DNA of 14,178 nt from Bacillota bacterium (lineage in GTDB: Bacteria; Bacillota_I; Bacilli_A; RF39; UBA660), in assembly GCA_015059245.1 (NCBI GenBank), contig SVAU01000025.1:1-14178 (forward strand), given 5' to 3'. Positions 7,706-14,178 of this stretch are shown piece after piece. The number at the start of each line of letters is the position of its first letter. The first letter of the stretch is position 1. A program made the translations under genes and the position numbers. The notes under the pieces are model-generated. The model did no database searches and was not told the origin of the DNA. It saw only the letters and a list, made by a program, of their open reading frames with translations.

Positions 7706-7727
7706 GCAGATATAATCTGCTTTTTTT
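7706..7727 (+). terminator. Intrinsic terminator after the small DUF1292-like gene
   Basis: GCAGAT (7706-7711) pairs with ATCTGC (7715-7720) across a three-base loop, and seven T follow (7721-7727). The preceding AA of the stop codon can lengthen the stem by pairing with the first T residues. Confidence 0.8.
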
Positions 7728-7733
7728 GTTTCA

Positions 7734-7762
7734 TTGACATTTAATCCAAATTATAGTAGTAT
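7734..7762 (+). promoter_or_regulatory. Sigma-A type promoter for the five-helix membrane gene
   Basis: A perfect -35 TTGACA (7734-7739) is followed after 17 bases by TAGTAT (7757-7762). TATAAA at 7760 is a worse choice because the spacer would be 20. The expected start point is near 7769, which leaves a very short leader of under 20 bases before the ATG at 7787. Confidence 0.65.
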
Positions 7763-7786
7763 AAATCCTTATAAAGGAGAATGCAT

Positions 7787-8632
7787 ATGACATTAACAAC
7801 AATCATACTTCAAATACTTTTAACAATCCCATTAACAATTATTCTTAATTATTTCCAAAATAGAGAAAATAGAAAGATAAATCAATTAATAATACCATCT
7901 ATATACATAATAATAATTTCTGCATTAGTACCATCAATAAAAGAAAACGTATTCTTAATTGTTATCTTTGAAATATTCATAAGAAATTTCTATATTACTA
8001 ACGTAATTAGCAGATCTAATGAATCTAGTGCTATGTCGTTTATAATAGAAAATCTAATAAGCATTGGATTAAGTTTATTTGTATACAATTACTTTATCAG
8101 TAATGTAGAAACAGTAATACCAAATCCAGAAGATATAAAAGGATTTATTTGGTTCCTAATCATCCTATATACTGTATATTTATATAACTTAACAACTAAA
8201 GATAAAAAAGTAGTTGAAAAAGCAAACACAGCTAAAATAAGAACAGAAAAAACAATAATGCAATATGCTAAATTTAAAAATAAATATTCAAATATTATAA
8301 AAACAAAAAATACACTAATAAACAATCTTACATACGCAATTATGATATTTGAAGATTACAAAACTCCAAAATTTTATAGAAACATAAATGCATATATAGG
8401 TGCTGTAACTAAAAAAGAAACAAAATACGGTATAATGCAAATACCATCCTATGAAAGACTAACAGATGAAGCAAGTATCGAAATGACTATAACTAGTTTT
8501 GAAAAAGCATTAAAAAATAGTAAATTAAAAGAAAACGAAAAAATAGATAAACTATTAACAAACTATAAACAAGAAGAAAAAGAACATATACTATTAATAT
8601 ATAAAACAATAGTAGAATTCAGTAAGAAATAA
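7787..8632 (+). CDS. Five-segment integral membrane protein with cytoplasmic C-terminal domain
   Basis: No family recognised. From the ATG at 7787 the protein has 281 residues. An ATG two codons earlier (7781) is less likely, because AAGGAG at 7774-7779 would then be only one base away, against seven for 7787. Hydrophobic segments lie at about 1-20, 33-50, 54-70, 84-104 and 118-136. Positive charges after the first, third and fifth (NRENRK; RNFYITNVISR; KDKKVVEK) put those loops and the C-terminal 145 residues inside the cell. The C-terminal part is lysine-rich and mostly helical, with a less charged centre around NAYIGAVTKKETKYGIMQIP (201-220). The string YGIMQI recalls lytic transglycosylases, but its cytoplasmic side and missing context argue against that. 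The gene has its own promoter and terminator and is thus a single-gene unit. Confidence 0.88.
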   Translation: MTLTTIILQILLTIPLTIILNYFQNRENRKINQLIIPSIYIIIISALVPSIKENVFLIVIFEIFIRNFYITNVISRSNESSAMSFIIENLISIGLSLFVYNYFISNVETVIPNPEDIKGFIWFLIILYTVYLYNLTTKDKKVVEKANTAKIRTEKTIMQYAKFKNKYSNIIKTKNTLINNLTYAIMIFEDYKTPKFYRNINAYIGAVTKKETKYGIMQIPSYERLTDEASIEMTITSFEKALKNSKLKENEKIDKLLTNYKQEEKEHILLIYKTIVEFSKK

Positions 8633-8654
8633 AGAGTAGCAATACTCTTTTTTT
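8631..8654 (+). terminator. Intrinsic terminator after the five-helix membrane gene
   Basis: AAAGAGTA (8631-8638) pairs with TACTCTTT (8643-8650) around a GCAA loop, a stable GNRA tetraloop, and the T-run extends over 8648-8654. The left arm begins within the TAA stop codon. Confidence 0.85.
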
Positions 8655-8656
8655 GA

Positions 8657-8685
8657 TTGTATTATAAGACATATTTTGTTATACT
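8657..8685 (+). promoter_or_regulatory. Extended -10 promoter for the metalloprotease-like gene
   Basis: TTGTAT (8657-8662), a 17-base spacer and TATACT (8680-8685), with TGT immediately upstream forming an extended -10. It starts two bases after the preceding terminator. GAGGGGG at 8697-8703 is the ribosome site of the gene that follows. Confidence 0.75.
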
Positions 8686-8709
8686 AAGCCTCAAAAGAGG
8701 GGGATTTAT

Positions 8710-9774
8710 ATGTCAGTAAAATTTGCAAAAAGCTTTTTATCCACATTATTTCCACTAATAATTCCTGTAGTGGGATTATATGGAACAATCACATTATATA
8801 GACAACACAAAGCAAATAAAAAAATAAAAACTAATTTACAACACGTAAATCAATATCAACAACAAGGATACATTATTACAAATAGTACACAAATAATGAA
8901 TAAATACAATACATTACCACTTAATCAACCAATAGATTATATAGGTAAAGAAATAGTAAGACCTTATATGGAACAATTTGAAAGAGCACTAGGTAATGAT
9001 ATAAGAATAGCTCGTAACAATTTCTCTACATTAAGAATAGAAAAAAGCAAAGAAATATCTAAAACTGGTGCAGCTGGTATTTATAATGGTACAGAAAATG
9101 TCATTAAATACGTAAAAAATAACGCAAATATTATGGGCCATGAAATGCTCCATATGGCAAGTTACATGTATGATAGTACATTAGATACACACTACCATGG
9201 TTTCATGCAACAAAAAGGTGATGCAATAATAGGTAGAGGTCTAAATGAAGGATATACCGAATTAATGAATTCAAGATTATTCACTAACGGAAAAATAACT
9301 GCATACAAAAGACTAGTAAGAATAGTAAAACTAATAGAAGAATTCTTCCCTAATCCACAAATGATGTCTCATTATTACTTCACTTGTGACTTACCTGCTT
9401 TATTACAAAACCTAAGAAGATATTGTACACAAGAAGAAACAAACGAAATTCTATTAGGACTAGATAGACTATACGAATATGAATACGTACCAGGAAGTCC
9501 ACTAGCAATTACACTAGAAACACAATTAGCTTCAAAACTATATAATATATATCAAAGAAACTTCATAGCTGAACCTGCTAAAGTACAAGCGTTTAAACAA
9601 AAAGCTGGAGAGAATAAACTAACAGCAATGGTAATTGCCGGAAAACAAATGCGTGCTACTAGAACAAATCCATTTACAAGAATTAAAAATGGTATACATA
9701 GTGGTTTCAGAAAGATCAAAAACTTATTTACTGGAACACCAACTCAAAACCCACAACCAGCATACGCAAGATAA
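8710..9774 (+). CDS. Membrane-anchored HExxH zinc-metalloprotease-like protein
   Basis: A 354-residue protein with one hydrophobic segment at about residues 9-29 (FLSTLFPLIIPVVGLYGTITLY) and no cleavage site, so a membrane anchor. The zinc signature GHEMLHMA gives H144, E145 and H148; GLNEGYTELM follows with N179-E180 and E184, like the NEGxxE element that supplies the third zinc ligand in gluzincin peptidases. The spacing of 31 residues between H148 and E180 is longer than in M1 aminopeptidases (18). H161 and H163 lie between. The C-terminal 40 residues are strongly basic and end in a Pro/Gln-rich tail. More positive charge after the helix (RQHKANKK) than before it suggests, weakly, that the catalytic domain faces the cytoplasm. 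Peptidase activity and substrate are inferred; a degenerate enzyme is possible. Confidence 0.85.
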   Translation: MSVKFAKSFLSTLFPLIIPVVGLYGTITLYRQHKANKKIKTNLQHVNQYQQQGYIITNSTQIMNKYNTLPLNQPIDYIGKEIVRPYMEQFERALGNDIRIARNNFSTLRIEKSKEISKTGAAGIYNGTENVIKYVKNNANIMGHEMLHMASYMYDSTLDTHYHGFMQQKGDAIIGRGLNEGYTELMNSRLFTNGKITAYKRLVRIVKLIEEFFPNPQMMSHYYFTCDLPALLQNLRRYCTQEETNEILLGLDRLYEYEYVPGSPLAITLETQLASKLYNIYQRNFIAEPAKVQAFKQKAGENKLTAMVIAGKQMRATRTNPFTRIKNGIHSGFRKIKNLFTGTPTQNPQPAYAR

Positions 9775-9795
9775 AAGTACCGAATGGTACTTTTT
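9773..9795 (+). terminator. Intrinsic terminator after the metalloprotease-like gene
   Basis: AGTACC (9776-9781) pairs with GGTACT (9786-9791) over a GAAT loop; AAA before and TTT after extend the stem to nine pairs. The T-run is 9791-9795, short but adequate. The next promoter begins three bases later. Confidence 0.75.
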
Positions 9796-9797
9796 AT

Positions 9798-9826
9798 TTG
9801 CATAAAAACTCTAAATATGCTAAAAT
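9798..9826 (+). promoter_or_regulatory. Extended -10 promoter of the pheST operon
   Basis: TTGCAT (9798-9803), a 17-base spacer and TAAAAT (9821-9826), with TGC before the -10 making an extended element. The predicted start near 9833 coincides with the beginning of the T-box leader. Confidence 0.75.
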
Positions 9827-9832
9827 ACATGG

Positions 9833-10053
9833 CAGTAAGACGTTGAAGGCGAACTAAGTAATTATATTAAGTTCTTCACTTAGAGATTAGATGTCACCGG
9901 CTGAAAGCATCTAAAGATAAATAATATAATGAAATTCATCGTTGGAGTTAGACCCGCACATAGATGCGTTATATCTATATTAAAGAGCTAGATTTCTAGA
10001 ATTAGGGTGGTACCGCGGAATATAATTTCGTCCCTTGGTTTTAGATTTTTTTT
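9833..10053 (+). promoter_or_regulatory. T-box leader (phenylalanine, UUC specifier) of pheST
   Basis: This RNA element senses uncharged tRNA-Phe and allows transcription into pheST when charging is low. The T-box sequence AGGGTGGTACCGCGG is at 10004-10018. Stem I is recognisable: ATTATATTA (9861-9869) pairs perfectly with TAATATAAT (9922-9930). Below it the specifier loop has AGTA (9857-9860) on the left and GAAATTCATC (9931-9940) on the right, with TTC, a Phe codon, at 9935-9937. A distal arm with GGCTGAAAGC lies around 9899-9908. A small hairpin CGCA/TGCG (9955-9968) and CTAG/CTAG (9988-9999) may be Stem II/III elements. The antiterminator fits as AGGG/CCCT with a TGGTACC bulge and GCGGAA/TTTCGT. 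This leader fills the whole gap between the metalloprotease-like gene and pheS. Confidence 0.93.
9996..10053 (+). terminator. Putative regulated terminator of the T-box leader
   Basis: CTAGAATTAGGG (9996-10007) can pair with CCCTTGGTTTTAG (10032-10044), allowing three G-T pairs and one bulged T, and an eight-T run follows at 10046-10053. The T-box bulge lies inside this hairpin. The common arrangement, in which CGTCCC pairs with a separate downstream GGGACG, is absent. The left arm overlaps the CTAG/CTAG hairpin (9988-9999), which could provide the switch. Pairing is seen; the mechanism is inferred. Confidence 0.5.
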
Positions 10054-10069
10054 ATTGGAGGTAAATAAT

Positions 10070-11116
10070 ATGAAAGAAAAAGTAGAAAATTTAAAACTTG
10101 AAGTTGCAAAAAAACTAGAAGCTACTACTAATCTTAAAGAAGTTAATGACCTTAAAGTTGAATACCTTGGAAAAAAAGGACCTGTTCAAGAATTAACTTC
10201 ACATATGAAAGAACTAAGTAGCGAAGAAAAAAGAGAATTTGGTATGCTACTAAATGAACTTAAACAAGAATTAACATCTACTATCGATGCTAAGATTAAA
10301 TACTATGAAGAAGAAGCACTAAATCAAAAATTAGCATCTGAAAAAATAGACGTTACACTTCCTGCTACTGCTATTCCAGTAGGAGCACCAAATATCCTTG
10401 AAAAGATAATTGAAGAAGTAGAAGAACTATTCATGTCAATGGGATACGATGTAGTAGATGGGCCTGAAATAGAAGAAGATAGATATAACTTCGAACTATT
10501 AAATATACCTAAAGGACACCCTGCAAGAGATGCACAAGATACATTCTATATTGAAGATGAAACTATATTATTACGTAGTCAAACATCTCCAGTACAAGCA
10601 AGAACAATGCTTGCGGCTGGTGGAGATAAACCAATTAGAATGATTTGTCCTGGTAAAACATATCGTCGTGATGCAGATGATGCAACACATTCACATCAAT
10701 TCATGCAAATAGAAGGACTTTTAGTAGATAAAGATATTCGTTTATCTGACTTAAAAGGAACATTCGATACACTAGCAAAAAAACTATTCGGAGAAGATTG
10801 TAAAACTAGATTTAGACCTAGTTACTATCAATTTACTGAACCATCAGTAGAAACAGATATATCTTGCTTCGTATGTAAAGGTAAAGGATGCCCATTATGT
10901 AAAAACACTGGCTGGATAACAGTTAGTGGAGCAGGTATGGTACATCCTAACGTATTAAGAAACTGTGGATATGATCCAAAAGTTTGGTCTGGCTTCGCAT
11001 TCGGTTTCGGTGCAGAAAGACTAGCAATGTTAAAATATGGTATTAACGATATTAGAACATTCTATCAAACAGACTTAAGAGAAGCTAAAACTTTCGATAG
11101 AAGGGAAGTGGAATAA
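10070..11116 (+). CDS. pheS: Phenylalanine--tRNA ligase subunit alpha
   Basis: Catalytic subunit of the (alpha-beta)2 class II synthetase that attaches phenylalanine to tRNA-Phe in the cytoplasm. From ATG 10070 the protein has 348 residues, normal for bacteria. An N-terminal coiled-coil tRNA-binding arm (1-85, with EYLGKKGPV at 31-39) precedes the catalytic core: [11 protein letters not shown] (150-160), [12 protein letters not shown] (168-179), motif 2 region [23 protein letters not shown] (194-216, partly quoted) and motif 3 [14 protein letters not shown] (308-321). Ala310 in GFAFG corresponds to the residue that limits the Phe pocket. C266, C269, C274 and C277 form a CxxC pair common in Bacillota PheS. 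The frame is open back to 10007, but that part is T-box leader; TTGGAGGT at 10055-10062 fits 10070. The gene overlaps pheT by one base. Confidence 0.98.
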   Translation: MKEKVENLKLEVAKKLEATTNLKEVNDLKVEYLGKKGPVQELTSHMKELSSEEKREFGMLLNELKQELTSTIDAKIKYYEEEALNQKLASEKIDVTLPATAIPVGAPNILEKIIEEVEELFMSMGYDVVDGPEIEEDRYNFELLNIPKGHPARDAQDTFYIEDETILLRSQTSPVQARTMLAAGGDKPIRMICPGKTYRRDADDATHSHQFMQIEGLLVDKDIRLSDLKGTFDTLAKKLFGEDCKTRFRPSYYQFTEPSVETDISCFVCKGKGCPLCKNTGWITVSGAGMVHPNVLRNCGYDPKVWSGFAFGFGAERLAMLKYGINDIRTFYQTDLREAKTFDRREVE

Positions 11117-13485
11117 TGATAAGTTTAAATTGGGTTAAAGATTATATTGACTTAGAAAACGAAGACTTACATGAATTAGCTGTTAAAGTTACTAAAGCTG
11201 GAGTTAACGTAGAAAAAGTAGTAGATAGTCGTATAGAAAACCTAGTAATAGGTGAAGTACTTGAATGCGTAGATCATCCAGATAGTGATCACTTACACGT
11301 ATGTCAAGTTAACGTAGGAGAAAAAACAACTCAAATAGTATGTGGTGCTCCTAACGTAAAAGCTGGTATTAAAGTACTAGTAGCATTACCTGGTTGTGTA
11401 CTTCCTGGAGACTTTGAAATAAAAGCAGGTAACATCCGTGGACAAGAATCCAACGGTATGATATGTGCACTATTCGAACTAGGAGTAGAAGAAAAAACAG
11501 AAGAAACATATGCTAAAGGAATAGAAGTACTAGAAACTGATTTAGAGCCTGGTACAGACGCCAACCTATATTTAGGTACAGATGATACATTATATGAATT
11601 AGACGTTCATAAACATCGTAATAATGACTGCTATTACCATATAGGATTCGCATATGAAATAGCTAGTATCTTAAATAAAAAAGTTACATTACCAGAAGAT
11701 AACTATAAAGAAATAGATGATGATGTAAACAAACATATTACATTAAAAGTAGATACAGAAAAATGTCCATACTATACAGCTAAAATGGTTAAAGGAGTAG
11801 AAATAAAAGAATCTCCTGAATTCATCAAAAAAAGACTAATTGCAGCAGGTATGAGACCTATAAACAATGTAGTAGATATCTCTAACTATGTAATGTTAGA
11901 ATATGGTCAACCTCTACACTTCTTCGATAAAAACAAACTAGGAGATAACATCTTAGTAAGACAAGCAAACGAAGGAGAAACAATAGTTACTCTAGATGGT
12001 CAAACAAGAAACTTACTTACATCAGATATAGTTATTACAGATGGTACTAAACCAGTATGTATAGCAGGTGTAATGGGTGGAGAAAATACTGACGTAGATG
12101 AAACTACTAAAGACATCCTAATAGAAAGTGCTATCTTCGATGCGGTAGCTATTAGATATACTGCCTCTAGATTAGACCTACGTAGTGAAGCATCAATTCG
12201 TTACGGAAAAGGATTATCTTTCGAATATACAGATGCTGCATTAAAAAGAGCATGTTACTTATTAGAAAAATATGCTAATGCTCAAGTATTATCTGGTATA
12301 GCAGTACATGATAAAATAGATAAAACTGAAAAAGTAGTAGAATTCAAAACTAAAGAAGTATCTACATTACTAGGACTAGAATTAACTGATAAAGATGTAG
12401 AAACTGAATTAGATAGATTAATGTTCCCTTATGAACTTAACAAAGATACATTCAAAGTAACAGTACCTAGAAGAAGACTAGATATTGATCCTAATGTTAA
12501 TGATATAGCTGAAGAAATCGGAAGACTATATGGATATGAAAACTTAGAATCAACTCTACCAGTAGTACCAGTAAGACGTGGTGTATATGTAGGAGACGTT
12601 GGTATAAGAAAAACAATATCTAAAAGATTAAGAGCATTAGGTTTAAATGAAACAAAAACATACACGTTAACAAGTCCAGATATGGCATCTAAATTCAAAT
12701 ATGAAGAGAAAGAACCAGTAGTTCTACCAAATCCAATGAGTTTAGATAAATCAGTAATAAGAACATCTTTATTACCATCATTAATAAATGTATATGAATA
12801 CAATAAAGCACGTAACGTAAAAGATATTCTTGTTTATGAAATAGCTAAAACATATGACAATGCTTATAACGAAGATGTAAAAGTATCTATCCTTATGAAA
12901 GGTAACTACATGATAAATGAGTGTTTACATACAGTAGTTAAAGCAGACTTCTATGTATTAAAAGGTATCATTGAAAATGTTCTAGATTATCTAGGATTCA
13001 AAAACAGATATACTTTTGTAGCTTCAAACTTACCAGAAATACATCCTGGTATCAGTGCAAAAATATTATTAGATAGAGAAGAAATAGGTATTATCGGTAG
13101 AGTACATCCTTCATATAAGAAAGATGAAATCTATGTAGCAGAACTATCTATGACTAAACTATATAATAAACAAATTAAACCATTAAAATTCAAAGAAGCT
13201 TCTAAATATCCAGAAATAACTAAAGACTTAGCATTCGTTATAGATAACAATGTAGAATCAGAAGTTATTAAAAATCAAATTAAAAAATCTGGAGGAAGAT
13301 TACTAGATACTATTGAAGTATTCGACGTATATGAAAATATAGAAGAAGGTAAAAAATCAATAGCATACAAACTAGTATTTAAAGATCCTAATAAAACATT
13401 ACAAGATGATGAAGTAATGGAAGTATTTAATAAAATTATTAAAGAAGTAGAAGAAAAAGTAGGAGCTAAACTAAGAAGTAATTAA
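11116..13485 (+). CDS. pheT: Phenylalanine--tRNA ligase subunit beta
   Basis: Structural and editing subunit of the same synthetase; it binds tRNA and hydrolyses Tyr-tRNA-Phe. The 789 residues are full length. Domains in order: an EMAP/OB-type tRNA-binding domain (about 40-150, CGAPNVKAG at 76-84), B3/B4 editing domain (about 210-385, with GQPLHFFD at 264-271, GVMGGEN at 318-324 and ILIESAIF at 334-341), B5 (about 405-480, PRRRLDIDPNVNDIAEEIGRLYGY), catalytic-like core (about 490-685), and ferredoxin-fold anticodon-binding domain (about 692-786). Odd points are the usual TPNRxD motif after the OB fold, which here reads HKHRNND (165-171) with one extra residue, and the usual R(F/Y)E(K/R)G element, which reads RYGKG (362-366). 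The TAATG overlap with pheS suggests coupling. A strong terminator follows. Confidence 0.98.
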   Translation: MISLNWVKDYIDLENEDLHELAVKVTKAGVNVEKVVDSRIENLVIGEVLECVDHPDSDHLHVCQVNVGEKTTQIVCGAPNVKAGIKVLVALPGCVLPGDFEIKAGNIRGQESNGMICALFELGVEEKTEETYAKGIEVLETDLEPGTDANLYLGTDDTLYELDVHKHRNNDCYYHIGFAYEIASILNKKVTLPEDNYKEIDDDVNKHITLKVDTEKCPYYTAKMVKGVEIKESPEFIKKRLIAAGMRPINNVVDISNYVMLEYGQPLHFFDKNKLGDNILVRQANEGETIVTLDGQTRNLLTSDIVITDGTKPVCIAGVMGGENTDVDETTKDILIESAIFDAVAIRYTASRLDLRSEASIRYGKGLSFEYTDAALKRACYLLEKYANAQVLSGIAVHDKIDKTEKVVEFKTKEVSTLLGLELTDKDVETELDRLMFPYELNKDTFKVTVPRRRLDIDPNVNDIAEEIGRLYGYENLESTLPVVPVRRGVYVGDVGIRKTISKRLRALGLNETKTYTLTSPDMASKFKYEEKEPVVLPNPMSLDKSVIRTSLLPSLINVYEYNKARNVKDILVYEIAKTYDNAYNEDVKVSILMKGNYMINECLHTVVKADFYVLKGIIENVLDYLGFKNRYTFVASNLPEIHPGISAKILLDREEIGIIGRVHPSYKKDEIYVAELSMTKLYNKQIKPLKFKEASKYPEITKDLAFVIDNNVESEVIKNQIKKSGGRLLDTIEVFDVYENIEEGKKSIAYKLVFKDPNKTLQDDEVMEVFNKIIKEVEEKVGAKLRSN

Positions 13486-13489
13486 TACT

Positions 13490-13516
13490 AAAGAGTTATC
13501 AATGATAACTCTTTTT
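13490..13516 (+). terminator. Intrinsic terminator of the pheST operon
   Basis: AAGAGTTATC (13491-13500) and GATAACTCTT (13504-13513) are perfect reverse complements with a three-base loop; A13490/T13514 adds one pair. The T-run covers 13512-13516. It has the longest perfect stem of the terminators in the window. Confidence 0.88.
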
Positions 13517-13519
13517 ATA

Positions 13520-13528
13520 TGCTATAAT
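13520..13528 (+). promoter_or_regulatory. Extended -10 promoter before the 161-residue gene
   Basis: TGCTATAAT gives a consensus -10 (13523-13528) with the TGn extension. No -35 is visible: the matching position lies inside the pheT terminator hairpin. The expected start near 13535 leaves about 35 bases of leader. Confidence 0.65.
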
Positions 13529-13570
13529 AAATCAAAGAGACAAGTGAAATTATTGTTGAGGTGATTGAAT

Positions 13571-14056
13571 ATGTGGATACGATTAGATTTAGAAGGATTA
13601 AAGTTTGAATTAAAGATAGAAGATTATTTGCCAAATCAAACTCTTGACGGAAAATGGTCGAATGTATCATTCAATTTTGAATTTCAAAATATAATTAAAT
13701 ATTCACAAGAAAGAATTGAAAATTTGTTGTGTTATGAAATAGATGAATTATTATTTAATATGGAAGATTTATTAAATGATAAGTTAGTTGGAAGAAAAAT
13801 AGTAGAAGAAATAGAACCGGATTTTACTTTTACTTTTAATCCTAAAGATGAACAAAAAAGTGGTATCGATATGGAAATGAAAGTTAGGCTATGGGACGGA
13901 GGACTAACTTGTAACTATTTCGCGACAACATTTGGTAAAGAGGAAATTGAACAACTACATTTATATTTGTCTTTGGTTACTAGCAAGATTGAACAAAGTG
14001 ATATAAGAATTAAAAATTTAATAGAAAAAGGTATTATTTACGGAGATTTAAAATAA
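13571..14056 (+). CDS. Hypothetical protein, possibly WapI-like immunity fold
   Basis: A 161-residue acidic soluble protein without signal peptide or membrane segment. A TTG two codons upstream (13565) keeps the frame open, but GAGGTG at 13558-13563 fits only the ATG at 13571. The N-terminal half alternates strands (WIRLDLEGLKFELKI; WSNVSFNFEFQNII), followed by a helix (ERIENLLCYEIDELLFNMEDLL), more strands (PDFTFTFNPKD; IDMEMKVRLWDGG; NYFATTF) and a C-terminal helix (KEEIEQLHLYLSLVTSKI). This layout recalls WapI-type contact-toxin immunity proteins, a weak pattern resemblance only; no toxin gene is visible. Codon use differs from the neighbours, with CGA, AGG, TCG and several TTG codons, which may point to acquisition. 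It lies 50 bases before an ABC-F gene, with no terminator between. Confidence 0.85.
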   Translation: MWIRLDLEGLKFELKIEDYLPNQTLDGKWSNVSFNFEFQNIIKYSQERIENLLCYEIDELLFNMEDLLNDKLVGRKIVEEIEPDFTFTFNPKDEQKSGIDMEMKVRLWDGGLTCNYFATTFGKEEIEQLHLYLSLVTSKIEQSDIRIKNLIEKGIIYGDLK

Positions 14057-14106
14057 CAAATTACAATTTAATGCTCTATAAGATAATAAATAAGTGAGGT
14101 GATTTT

Positions 14107-14178
14107 ATGTCGATGATAAAAGTTAATAACTTATCATTTCGCTACGATACAAACCCAAATTATATATTTGAAGATGTT
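14107..14178 (+). CDS. ABC-F type ATPase, N-terminal start (partial), Lsa-like
   Basis: Only 24 codons are present: MSMIKVNNLSFRYDTNPNYI followed by FEDV. The pattern I-x-V-x-N-L-S-F-x-Y, then an aromatic-Ile/Leu-F-x-x-V a few residues later, is the first strand pair of an ABC nucleotide-binding domain. The form MSxIKVxNLSFxYD...YIFxxV is typical of the Lsa/Vga-like ABC-F group, which displaces lincosamides, streptogramin A and pleuromutilins from the ribosome. The Walker motifs lie beyond the window edge, so an ordinary transporter ATPase or a housekeeping ABC-F cannot be ruled out. GAGGTGA at 14096-14102 is the ribosome site. A second ATG at 14113 is possible but too far from it. Confidence 0.7.
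   Translation, partial: MSMIKVNNLSFRYDTNPNYIFEDV

Noticed and set aside
8417..8443. Lytic transglycosylase motif (ETKYGIMQI) in the five-helix protein
   Set aside because: Only a short string matches; the domain is predicted cytoplasmic by charge and lacks the rest of the SLT fold pattern.
10007..10069. N-terminal extension of PheS
   Set aside because: The stretch is the T-box and antiterminator region of the leader; ATG 10070 has a good ribosome site and gives the normal PheS start.
12429..12803. 124-codon minus-strand open frame within pheT
   Set aside because: Antisense shadow of a confidently identified gene with no ribosome site or recognisable protein.
14061..14089. Possible promoter (TTACAA with TAATAA or TATAAG) before the ABC-F gene
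   Set aside because: Several equally weak choices in a very AT-rich gap; no spacing or extended -10 singles one out.

Overview
The window is an AT-rich chromosomal segment from a Gram-positive-type (Bacillota) bacterium. Every main gene lies on the + strand, most have strong AGGAGG-type ribosome sites, and pheST is preceded by a T-box leader, a regulator typical of this phylum. Tryptophan is read from TGG and no gene is interrupted by TGA, so the standard code fits. Of 16 visible stop codons 15 are TAA, one is TAG and none is TGA. My best guess is an uncultured gut-type member of the Bacilli near the root of the Mollicutes (RF39-like or Erysipelotrichia-like). That placement is inference from composition, protein style and gene order.

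Region 1 (1-4524) is the distal end of the S10-spc-alpha ribosomal operon: end of rplO, secY, adk, infA, rpmJ, rpsM, rpsK, rpoA, rplQ, closed by a terminator that overlaps the rplQ stop codon. Spacing is tight, with stop-to-start contact or overlap at rplO/secY and secY/adk. The map gene often found between adk and infA is missing; a perfect 12-bp hairpin sits at that junction.

Region 2 (4525-9795) carries four genes I cannot assign to a pathway, in three transcription units with their own promoters and terminators. They are (a) a 936-residue cytoplasmic coiled-coil protein with an acidic, proline-rich 19-residue repeat and three short C-terminal IDxxF-like motifs, cotranscribed with a small DUF1292-like protein; (b) a protein with five predicted membrane segments and a probable cytoplasmic domain; (c) a membrane-anchored protein with an HExxH...NEGxxE zinc-metalloprotease signature. 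They replace the genes usually found after rplQ in Bacilli (ecfA1-ecfA2-ecfT-truA-rplM-rpsI) and are the most likely place for undescribed biology.

Region 3 (9796-13516) is the phenylalanyl-tRNA synthetase operon. A promoter leads into a T-box leader with a UUC (Phe) specifier, followed by pheS and pheT with a TAATG overlap and a strong terminator.

Region 4 (13517-14178) has its own extended -10 promoter, a 161-residue hypothetical protein with slightly different codon use, and the first 24 codons of an ABC-F type ATPase resembling the Lsa antibiotic-resistance group. The start codons that fit the ribosome sites differ from the longest open frames for infA, the five-helix protein, pheS and the 161-residue protein; the corrected starts are given.
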